This document shows, piece after piece, positions 54,901-64,000 of a stretch of 64,000 bases of DNA. The position numbers and the translations under genes were made by a program. A model generated the notes under the pieces. It saw only the letters and a program-made list of their open reading frames with translations. It was not told where the DNA came from and made no database searches. The first letter of the stretch is position 1, and every line of letters starts with the position of its first letter. This stretch comes from Brachypodius melanocephalos (Eukaryota > Chordata > Aves > Passeriformes > Pycnonotidae): NCBI GenBank assembly GCA_013398615.1, contig VZSR01002741.1, positions 1,420,396-1,484,395 on the forward strand, in the 5' to 3' direction.

Positions 54901-57900
54901 AGGACAAACACGAGCATCTGACAAGTTACCTGGCAAACTCTGTGGTAAATGAGCGGACAGGGCAGAGTGTGGGAGTGGCGCTGCATGGTGGGGGCTGGAG
55001 TGCAAACCAGCCAGAAGACCTAGAGAGAAAAACAAAGAGAGGAGAGGGAAAAAAGGAACAAATACACATCCAAGACAGAAATGAGCAGAGGAGCTGCAGC
55101 AATTAGCAGATGTCAGGTTCCAGTTATTGGCATTTCTGTGCGAGCTCTAGGGATGTGCCCAAGGTTCTCCAAATGCAACTGCTGGAGATACAAAAGCAGG
55201 GACCACAGCATGAAGCAACAGCCAGAGAGATGGGCTGGTGTGCACTGGGCCAGCCCAGCAGAGCACTGATGTTCTGTGTGACAGACAGGCACAAGTGACA
55301 CACAGGTGACCAGCAGGATACTCACTGTGCCCGAGGCCATGGTGGAAAGTTCCCGGAGCAGGTCCCGTAACTATTGCATCCTTGGAAACTCCTGCTTTTG
55401 GGGAGGAGTCGGAACTGAAGGAGATGACATGGAGAGGGAAAGAATGAATAGGAGAGATAATACCTAACGGGGTGGAGCTCAGGGCAGCTGGCAGCTTTGG
55501 GTTGTTGGACTTGTAGGATGGAGCCAGTACACTTAAGGAGGAAGAACTCGTTAGCAGCACAGCTCCACTAGTTCCTTTCTGCAAAGCAATGGAAAAGGTC
55601 AGTCAGGAGAGAGAGAACCAAGGCACAGCATCATTCCTGCTTACAGATCTGCAAAACATGGAATGCTCGAGAATTCCCCCCTGGAAAAAGCATCCTCCCA
55701 GACAGGCCCCAAGAGATGCCAACACTTGAGGCCATCTGCAGATGGACATTGGCAAGCCAGCTAGACCGAATGTGGCCACACTGGATTTGCCTCCATGACT
55801 CCCTTGCTCTGGAATTGTGCCTCCATTAGGCAGAGGAAAAGTTTCCACACTGCCTGTTAGTTCCAGGGGTATGCTTCCTACTCAATTATGGCAGCACACA
55901 CTGCTGACAACTCCAGGCACCGAGCTCTGACACTCAAGGCACCCCAGGATGTTATATAGGATCTCTCTCATGGAGACAGACACCAGGAGTGCTTCCCAGC
56001 TCTCTATCTCAGGAACAGACAAGCTACATAGGCTTTCCATTTAAATACACTCCTTATATTTCCCAGCTGGTTCCATGGGGCACAGAGGAAGGCAAGGATG
56101 AGCAGCCAACAACAAATGAATACAACATTAGGGACTATTACTTTTTTGCTATAGATAAAAATTAAGCCCCTTATACCATTAAGTAATACAATATTGTAAT
56201 AACGTAAGTCTGTACTGACAACCCAGAAGTCCTTCCTGTAATGTTCTATCCCAACAAATATTGGGAAAATTTCTTCATGGAAAGGGTGGTTAGGCACTGG
56301 CACAGCTGCCCAGGGCAGTGGTGGATTCACCATCTCTGGAGGGATTTAAAAGCTGTGTGGATGTGGCACTCGGGGACATGAGTTAGTGGTGGCCTTGGCA
56401 GTGCTGGGAGAATGACTGGACTCAATGATCTTACAGGGCTTTTGCAACCTGAATGATTCCATGGTTCTATATCACAGGTTATTTATTCTATGGGCCAGTC
56501 ATGACAAAAGTGGCAATACTACTAAACTGACTTGGAATAATTTAAAGAAGGATAGGTTTGTAGATCTAACTAATAACAAATTCATCATTATACTGTTAGT
56601 ACGCAATGAATTTTATCTCTTGTGATAAATTACTGCACTTTATCTTAATCCAAATGGGAGCACTACTGTCCCCACAACTTGCAGAGCCAGGGCAGGACCA
56701 TGACATAGCCTGGGCAAAAATTATTCTTTGGAAGGTGGCACAGTATTCAGCTTAGTGGCTATTTAAGCTGAAAATGAAAGCTGGAATTCTGGAGGGCAAG
56801 CCCAGGGCAAAGGCCACAACTTTCTAGTCTAAAGCAGCTAAAATCCAGACAGTCATTCAAGAACTTCAGCAACTTGCTGCTTTGGAAGTGCCCCCTTTAG
56901 AGCAGCTATGAACAAGGCAGGAGCTCCCGGCACAGCCCCCTTACCGGCACAGAGGTAGAGGCTGCGGTGCTGCTGACCACAGCTGGCTTTAGGGACGAGG
57001 TCAGCAACTTGGCCACGCCCTGGGTGCCCCCGCTGGAATCTCCATTGGAGCCTCCAGGAGGTGCCACCAGGGTCAGCTTCTGGGAAACGGGAGGTTTCTT
57101 CACGGAGGCGCCAGAGGCCGGGCGGCTGGAGGCCGAGCCCGGGGAAGGGGCTGGAACGCTGGGGAGCAAAGTCCCAGAGGAGCTGCCCTGGTTGGCAGGA
57201 GCTCCAGAGGAGGAGCTGCTGGAAGAAGCCCCATGCTTGGAGAGGGACCCAGCGACGAAAGGCGATTTGTAAGATTGTCCTGAAGAGCCGGAGCCACTCG
57301 AGTGCTTCCCGGCATAGCTGAGAGATGAGGAGGTCAAGCCTTGGCTCTTGTGGGAGCTGCTGGAGTTTTGGGTGCTGCCTGGGGTCGTGGAGGAATGGAA
57401 GCTCTGAGCTTTGGTTGATGACTTGACTTGCTGGAGGAGGGAGCGCTGGGGCAGAGGGGTGGAGGACTTGGGATTCTGCAGTTTGACAAAGGGAGCTGGG
57501 GAGGTGAAGGTTTTCTGGAGCTGAGCACCAGGATGGAACACCTTCACCTGAGAGCCCGGCACCGGCGCCGAGGCCGGCGGCCCGTGGCCTGGCCTGACCA
57601 GGCTGTGGTGCTTCTGTTTAGCCTGATGAGCATCAGGAAGGATTTTGCTGGGGGAGGCTTGGCAGGAATGCTCTTTGTAATTAGAGTTCTCTGTCTTCTT
57701 GTCTTGAGAAGACTGGCCCAATGCCAGGGCCTGCTCAGCTAGGAAGTTTAGAGGAGACTGGAGGCTACCAGAGGATGATGCAGGGGAAGGGTTGGGCTTT
57801 GGAAATGTCCTCTTCTCCTCTGAGGATGCAAGAGTTGGGATCTTCTCCGGTGGAGCTTTTGGAGTTGCAGGAAGAGTAAAGTCAGGGCTCCCTGCTGCTC

Positions 57901-60900
57901 TGCTGTTCAGCACAGCCAATTCCTTGGACACTGCTTCCAGGGAGGACGTGGGGTTGTGAATCAAGTCTTCATCCAAGGAGTCATCCTTGAAGGTGGCAGG
58001 AGTGGCACTGCTGCTGGCAGCTTGGGCTGTCCCAAGGGACAAGAGTTCCCTGGTTTGGGCACTGATGCCCTGGGGCTCTGAGGACATGGCCAAGGTGCTG
58101 CTCGAGTGCAGGGAAGAGACAGACACTGACAGCTTCTTGTCTGGCTTGCAGGAAGAGTCCTGGAACAACATCACAGGAGAAGGCACAGTCAGAAGAGAGA
58201 CAGGGTTTACTGCTGGAAAGGGGAGGGAAGGTTCACAATCTGGGCAAAAAAAGGCAGGATACACATATTCTGTGCCCATGAGCACCCACTTCCTTCTCAT
58301 CTCAATGGGATGCCACTGCCATCAATTTTAGCTGCTGTTCCAGTTTTTTCCAAGCCAAATACTGAGCAGAGCCATTTCACAGTAGCTGATGTACAGATAC
58401 AAAGCTCAAACACAGGGCTCAGGGTGGCAGTCACTTGACTTTTGGCACATACCAACCATGAAAACCAGAAAACAGAACTCACCTTCACTTTCACCTTAGT
58501 AGGAGGTATAACTTTCTTCTTCGCCCTGTTTGGAGGAAGACAAGAGAAACATGGCTCAGTGACTGCCCCCAGGGAAGGAGCCAGCTAGGAAGCACACCTG
58601 GGCCCAGCTAGTGATGATCCACTGAGGCTTTGCAGGGAACAGAGGCAGCATCTCAGGTTCCTAGGATTCAAACACACATGACATTTGGTTGCTGTTCTTG
58701 GAAGCCCCAGCTCCACACAGGAAGTGGATGAGGGAGTCGAGCAGAGTCCTGGAACGGCAGCAGAGCAGTGGAACATCCACACACACACCCTGCATCAGCT
58801 GCAGGACCCCACTGCTGCCCTCCTACAGCAACACCCAGAGAGAAACTGGCACAGAGACTGTTCTGCAGAAGTTACACCTTTCTGTTGGGTTCCCAGAAGA
58901 TGCCAAGGATGCAAAAGCATCTGCCAAACTCCCAGAGAATAGATCTGGTCAGATGCAATCTCTGGTACAAGACATCCCTGAGCTGCTGGGTGGTGTGGCT
59001 GAGGCAAGGATGACTCTACACCCTATTCTACTTCCCCTCACTCATCCAGTGCCAAGAACAGGACTGTGCCAAACTGACAGCAGCCTAAATCCTTGTCCTC
59101 ATCTACTATCATCCACCAGGCAAGATCCATGCGACCCTTTGGATTAAAGCCCCTGCCCAGCTGGATTCTGATGGCTCTTGGTTTACCACCCACCAGCCTG
59201 TTGCGCCCACCTTCACCAGTCTGAGCTCATTGTGACCCTCCTTGAACCAGGCAACAAGAAAGAGGGAATTCAGAATCCAGTAAGGACCAACTGAATAGGC
59301 TGCAGTAGTCACACTCCACTTTACCTCCCTGAGCCTCCCAGGCCCAGCACGGAGGCCTGACTCCAGGCTGTTGAACTGGGGGCAACCTGGCTTTAATGTT
59401 CTTGTTTTTGAGCCTACTGAAGGCTAAAGCACCTCAGGAAAGTGTTGGGAGATATCACACACAAACACCTGCTCTCCCTGGACCTCCCCAAAGGAAGCAG
59501 CACTGATCTGTGTGGGGGGAGCCAAGCAAGCTCAGGTGCTCCTGCACGATCCCCCCAGGCCCCAGGGAATGGAGATCACCAGTTTTCACTCCAAAGGAAT
59601 GCTGTGATACTCACAGGACTGATGTGAGGTGTCCGTGTACACGCCTGCTCTCCTTAAACAGTGTCCTAAGAAGGGAAGAGAGCAATGAGAAGTGATATCC
59701 AGCAAGACCCAGTAGAGCAGCTGGGATCACTGGAGACAGAGCTGTACAGTACAGCAGGGGACTGAGTGAAACTGAAACCACAGAGAGCAAACAAATATTC
59801 AGCCCTTTTCCAGGAAGATCGTCCTGAGCTGCCCCACACAATTCTCTCTCTGGGGAGCAATGCTTGCAGGCACTGGAAAGGCCATTAAGCCAGTGCTTGG
59901 ACAATGACTCAGGAAAAAGCTCTGCCAGCTTAAAAAACCATCTGGAGAGGCAGGATCATCATTCAGGGCCTTCCTGCCCTGATCATCCAAGAGCTCTTCA
60001 GCTTCCAGGGAGAAAGTTCCCTTCCCGTGCCTGTGACACAGCAATGAAGGAGAGAAGGGTCTGTGCTGCCTCTGTGTCCCCAGCCACGAGCTGAGGTGAC
60101 TCTGTACATCACAACCCCTTCTGAAGGACTGACTGAGCACAGCCAACAGACTGAGCTGCATCCAAAGCCCTGCACTACTGAGGGTGAACCAGAGCCTCCC
60201 AAAAACACTGACCCAAACCAGCTGCCACTCAGCTGCCCTCTTACGGTCAGGGAGGAGTTATCAACATTCCTTCAGCACTGGCACATGGAATGTGATTCCT
60301 GCCTGGTATTAACAGACTTTTGTCATAATTTTTCTCTTAAAAAGCAAGCTTATGTTAACCTAACATTCTGTTAATCATCTCTTAGTGTTAACGGAGGAAA
60401 CAGACTCTCTAACTCATCCATGAAATTGCTGCTCTGTCCACCTTCAAGTTCCTCTTACAGATGAACTCCTGGGATCATGATGACAGTGAATCAAGCTGAC
60501 TTTTTTATCCATAAAATTGTTTCAATTCTCCTAGAGCCACCAATCCCTCCCTGTGTCTGTCACTCTACCCTCTGTCTTTAAATCACCAAGTCAGAGAATC
60601 TCTTGAGTTGGATGGGACCCAGAAAGACCAAGTCCAACTCCAAGTCCCAGCAGGAGAAACCATTGTCCTTGAGCCCCTGGAAAGCAACCAGGAAATCCAC
60701 TTTTATTGAGGCATTACTTATTGTGCTTAATTCCACTGGAAGTGCCTCCTACACTGAGTCTTGGGTGAACACCTGAATGCCCAACAACAGTTTCACCATC
60801 AAACTTGATGATTTTAATTTCCTTTTATTCAAAGAAAAGGTTTTAAAACTTGGCAAGCTGAGACCCTCAGGCTGGGTGTATCTTCATCCACTAAGCAGGA

Positions 60901-63900
60901 ATCTTCCCCCACCTCCTAATGCCACCTTCCAGCTCCTGCACCACCACACTACAACCACGCTCAGCACCGAGCTTCCTGTGCACGTGCAGCTGCAACAAAC
61001 AGCCATGGATTTTTCCAAGTGCACCTGTGATGTGCCACTCATACTTACTGCTCCCTACCTCTTCCTTTATCCCCCAACACCCAGAAAGCAAATTCAGCAG
61101 AGAAGACAGCACTGCCCAGCTGGTGAAATGTAGAGACAGATCATGGGACCGTTTGGGTTGGAAAGAACCTTAAAGATTCCAGAAGTAAGACTGCAGAGTT
61201 GTCCTTTCTTTAAAAGTACTGAGCAAAACAAAGCATGCCAGAAGGTGATGACAGTCCCAGCAGAGGGGCTCTGCCATTTGTGTGGCTCTCTGCCACTGCC
61301 AGCTCGAGGGCAGGGATGATGGAGAGTGGGAAAGAGCAGGAAACAGCAGTGAGGGTACAGAAACCACACCAAATTCCACTGACTCTAATATGCCCCTATA
61401 ACTTTTCTACTTTGCCTTCTTTTGGGAATACTGCAGAGAAGACTTCCTGAAGTGTCAGAAGAATGTATCCTTTGTGATTATAAAGTGATCTTCTGCAACA
61501 CAGAGCCAAGAAAGCATAGACTGGCCCGTGGGCCTACCTCAGTGCCAGTTCTACCTGCCAGTGGCACCTCTCTGACATCAACAGGGCACCAAGGCCACTC
61601 AGCACTGCCACTTACAGCCCTGGCTGCACTCAGGAATTTGTGAGGTGAAAAGAGACAGAGGGAGGGGGGAGAAGATGCTGGAGGGCAGGGCTGCCATTCA
61701 CAGGGACCTTCCCAGGCTGGAGAAAGGGACCAACACAAATCTTGTGAAGCTCAATGGAATCCAGCACCAAGTCCTGCAGATGGGATGGAACAACCCTGGG
61801 CAGCAGCCCTGCAAGAAAGGACCTGGGGGCCCCGGGGGGCCAAGCTGAAGGGAAGCCACTGCTGCAAAGGTGTCCTGCTGAGAGCAAATCATCCCCTGCT
61901 CAGCACCTGGGAGGACACATCGGGACACAGATCCAGTTTCAGAGTCCCCACAATACAAGAGAGATGCCAACAAACTGGAGACACCCCGAGGAACAGGGAC
62001 ACCTGACAGCCAAGGAGAGGTGGAGGGAACTCAGGTTTGCTCAGCCTGGAAAAGGAAAAGCCCCAGGAGGAGTCTAATGGCAGTCTTCCCCTACCTAAAG
62101 AGTGGTGGGGACAGGAAAAAGATCGAGCCAGACCTTTCTCAAAGGTGCAGAGTAAAAAACAAAAGCAGGGAATATTCAGTTCAGTTGCAGCAAGGGGAAT
62201 TCTTATTGGAAATAAGGAGAGAAGACTTCATGAAGAGTGATCAAGAATAGGAGCCCAGAGATGCTGTGGGAATCTCCATCCTTGGGAATTACCAAAATTC
62301 CACATGCCAAAGCCCTGAGCATTCTTATCTAACTCTGAAGCCAGCCATTCCCTGAGCAAGGGCAGGACTAACGACCTTCCCAGGTCCCTTGGGACAAGGA
62401 ATCCCTTGATTCTTGCTCACCTGGCCTGCATCCAGCCTTTTGGCCAAAGGGGCTTCACCTCTCCTTCTAGGAAGGTCTTCACATAATCCTCTAGAGACTG
62501 AGCCTTATTCTTGTCAAGGTCATAACCATCCAACTTAATCTTCACCAAGTGGCAAAGCAGCTCCCTGAGGAACAGGAAGATTTCAGATACAGTTATGCAA
62601 ATTGACCTTTCCCACTTGGAGATCATCCTCTTTATCCAGGCTGGATAAATACTTCGAGACACAACTGGCTCTTGCTAGGACAGCCCTGCACTGCCTCCTC
62701 AGGAAAGGGGAAGGGAAAGGCACATTCCTTGCTCTGTGGGCACACACATGGATGCACCAGGGAGAAAAGTCTTGTCACCCCTTCCCAGTGTGATGTCCTG
62801 AAACAGCTGAGGTAGCAAACCAGTGCCAGAGCCACAGGCACCAGTAACAACCACAGAACTGAACCTCTCAGCAAGGAGAAGGCAGGAAGCAAAGTTGGCT
62901 ACATCCTACGTGAATCAGCAGCACAAACTCATTTGTTCCAGAGTAAGAAGAAGACAGCAGGACTGATTTTCCTTCTACCCTTTGTCACTCTCCCCTGTCC
63001 TCAGCACTCCCTTCTCTGCCAGACTCCCAAGTGCCAGGGGCAGCAAAACCCAACAGCTTTGACTGCTTCCACAACCAGAACCTGGGCATGTCAAGAGTCT
63101 GGGCTGTAGGACGTCAGCAGTTCAGCTGAATCCCTTCTATTCCCAAAAATCTGACTCTCTTTTGGACTCCGCACAGAGGCTTTTCAGCACTTCTCTCAGG
63201 GTTAGCCTGGGCCTGAAATCAGCTTCAGGGTGGGCTGTAATAAATGCAGTAATGGCTTCCACACACAGCACCATGTGCCAAGAACCTCCAAGCTGACTGC
63301 TCCTACAGGTGAGCAGCCCTGCTCTGTAAACAAGACACAAACACCAAAATGCTTCACTGCCAACTGCAAGGAGTAAGACAGGTCATGAGTTTGCTTAATA
63401 TCGGAGTTATTCAAACCTGATTTCATCATTCCACTGGAATTTCTTCCGTGGCCCCGTGACGCGCTTCCCTCCCTTTTCTTCATCCTCATCATCATCAGAA
63501 CAAACTCGCTGCTCTTTGTCTTTTTCTTCTTCCAGCATCCTAAAATGGAGATGGAAAATGTGGAAGTGATTGTCCTGCAGGTTCAAGGGGAGGGTTAAGT
63601 GTATCTGAAGAGCAGTGGACAGAGGTCTCAATATCAGCAATCTCTGGCTTAGGGTGCAAGCTGAGCTATGGGCTCAAGGTTAAGAAATCTCCTAATATTT
63701 TGTAATAGAGATGATGGGACTAATCCAGCCTGACTGTTCCCAGGCTGCCATGTTCCTAAGGACATGCCAGCACATGCAAAACCCTTCAGCTCTGGTCCCA
63801 TCAGTGCTGCTGTAGCTGGCATCCCCACAGACAGCACAAGGAGCACACACTGCTTAATTAGGCAAATCAATGCTCATCAGCAAATTTAGCCTACGGAACA

Positions 63901-64000
63901 AAAAGAGTGGCAAACTTCAGGAGAGCAGCCTCCAGACCTGCTGGGAAAAGCTACAGATGGGGAAGGAGTAAAGCAGGAGCTTACTTGGCAAACTTGGCCT
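51910..64000 (-). CDS. UBN1: Ubinuclein-1 (UBN1), 3' part, nine exons, 5' end outside window
   Basis: Subunit of the HIRA-UBN1-CABIN1 histone chaperone complex that deposits histone H3.3 in the nucleus. Coding exons in transcript order: 64000-63985 (partial), 63539-63417, 62564-62421, 59665-59615, 58525-58483, 58159-56945, 55578-55326, 55019-54930, 51962-51910. All borders read AG/GT on the minus strand and all phases match, giving about 1990 nt (about 660 residues) of a protein that is 1134 residues in human. Diagnostic stretches are MLEEEKDKEQR and GPRKKFQWNDEIR (second exon here), VKPLWPKGWMQAR (third) and SQLHGKGSNAQQRKL at the C-terminus. The N-terminal HIRA-binding Hpc2-related domain lies to the right of the window. 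The TGA stop is at 51912-51910. Confidence 0.95.
52358..52640 (-). mobile_element. CR1 LINE 3' fragment in UBN1 last intron
   Basis: ACAGAATCACTGAGGTTGGA, CCTCCAAGACCACGGAGTCC, AGCCCCTGCCAATGCCTGAC and GGCTGTTTCCTCTTGTCCTG. In sense with UBN1. Confidence 0.88.
54464..54775 (-). mobile_element. Two abutting CR1 LINE 3' ends in UBN1 last intron
   Basis: First copy 54464-54682 (ACAGAATCCCAGAATGGTTT to CACAGCCAAGAATTTCTTCC). A second terminus then starts at about 54683 (ATCATGGAATGATTTTGGTT) and ends near 54775. Both are in the same orientation, suggesting insertion of one CR1 into or beside another. Confidence 0.85.
56258..56475 (+). mobile_element. CR1 LINE 3' fragment in UBN1 intron
   Basis: GGGAAAATTTCTTCATGGAA, GGTGGTTAGGCACTGGCACA, AGCTGTGTGGATGTGGCACT and the terminus TTGCAACCTGAATGATTCCA; antisense to UBN1. 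Confidence 0.88.
56945..58159 (-). other. UBN1: UBN1 large Ser/Pro-rich exon
   Basis: A 1215-nt exon, 405 residues in phase 0 at both ends, starting DSSCKPDKKLSVS and ending STAASTSVP. It encodes a low-complexity, probably disordered region dominated by Ser, Pro, Ala, Gly and Gln. Conserved islands that match human UBN1 are NSRAAGSPDFTLPA, SPLNFLAEQALALGQSSQ and KLTLVAPPGGSNGDSSGG followed by TQGVAKLLTSSLKP. The flanking small exons at 58525-58483 (43 nt) and 59665-59615 (51 nt) encode AKKKVIPPTKVKVK and TLFKESRRVHGHLTS. Confidence 0.93.
60588..60780 (-). mobile_element. CR1 LINE 3' fragment in UBN1 intron
   Basis: AGTCAGAGAATCTCTTGAGT, AAAGACCAAGTCCAACTCCA, then AAATCCACTTTTATTGAGGC; diverged, terminus is clear. 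Confidence 0.65.
61135..61182 (-). mobile_element. CR1 LINE terminus, very short
   Basis: ATCATGGGACCGTTTGGGTT and GGAAAGAACCTTAAAGATTC, the last ~45 bp of a CR1 in antisense. Confidence 0.7.
61640..62330 (+). mobile_element. CR1 LINE 3' fragment reaching into the ORF2 end, in UBN1 intron
   Basis: The longest copy: it starts in sequence like the end of CR1 ORF2 (GGGCAGCAGCCCTGCAAGAA, AGGACCTGGGGGCCCCGGGG). It continues through CAGGTTTGCTCAGCCTGGAA and ACCTAAAGAGTGGTGGGGAC to CCCAGAGATGCTGTGGGAAT. Diverged and with stop codons, so inactive. Confidence 0.72.
62421..63539 (-). other. UBN1: UBN1 exons for the conserved ubinuclein middle domain
   Basis: Exon 63539-63417 (123 nt) encodes an acidic run (CSDDDEDEEKGGKR) followed by RKKFQWNDEIR. 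Exon 62564-62421 (144 nt) continues with ELLCHLVKIKLDGYDLDKN and ends VKPLWPKGWMQAR. Together with the partial exon at the window edge (ending AKFAK) they form the conserved ubinuclein middle domain, which family work connects with histone H3-H4 binding. The acidic run before it is also typical. The donor of the 123-nt exon is GTTTGA, weaker than its neighbours, yet phase and homology support it. Confidence 0.9.

Larger units (their letters stand above)
51963..54929 (-). other. UBN1 last intron
   Basis: A 2967-nt minus-strand intron, donor GTAACTT at 54929 and pyrimidine-rich acceptor TTTTCTTTCAG at 51963. It contains CR1 copies at 52358-52640 and 54464-54775. The rest is unique sequence with no supportable exon. 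Confidence 0.8.
59666..62420 (-). other. UBN1 intron with three CR1 fragments
   Basis: A 2755-nt intron between the exons ending MQAR and starting TLFKES. Besides the CR1 copies at 60588-60780, 61135-61182 and 61640-62330 it has only unique sequence. No other exon is supportable. Confidence 0.8.

Overview
This window is nuclear DNA from a bird, most likely a passerine. Two vertebrate genes can be read exon by exon. GT-AG introns, CpG-rich promoters and about twenty 5'-truncated CR1 LINE 3' ends, the dominant avian retrotransposon, fill the rest. A 100-base run of N at 40834-40933 shows it is a draft assembly. There are no prokaryotic features, tRNA or rRNA genes or CRISPR arrays that I can see.

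Layout. (1) Positions 1-21.5 kb are mostly intergenic. They hold CR1 fragments, a (ATTCT)n array, a 23-bp minisatellite and two GC-rich CpG blocks (about 12.1-13.9 and 15.4-16.1 kb). There is also a set of minus-strand splice-compatible exons (13.6, 5.1 and 3.5 kb) that look like the 5' end of a gene I could not identify. (2) 21.6-48.9 kb on the plus strand is periplakin (PPL), complete. It has 22 coding exons joining without a frame break into 1763 residues (human 1756): a plakin domain with an embedded SH3 fold, a long coiled-coil rod encoded in one large last exon, and the short linker tail. (3) From the right edge down to about 49.55 kb on the minus strand is ubinuclein-1 (UBN1). The 3' two thirds of its coding sequence is present in nine exons (the ninth partial), plus a long 3' UTR; its N-terminal half lies beyond position 64000.

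PPL and UBN1 are convergent, with poly(A) signals about 0.7 kb apart, which matches the vertebrate order I know for this locus (UBN1-PPL tail to tail). They are functionally unrelated. Periplakin is a cytoskeletal linker of desmosomes and the cornified envelope. Ubinuclein-1 is a subunit of the HIRA H3.3 histone chaperone complex.

The most striking pattern is in the periplakin rod: eight copies of a (K)EV-x(4-8)-D(P) motif spaced 60, 60, 60, 58, 60, 60 and 60 residues apart. Other points are the unidentified minus-strand exons with two alternative first exons, a microsatellite born inside a CR1 element that also contains the assembly gap, and a palindrome-bearing 23-bp minisatellite next to one of the alternative first exons.
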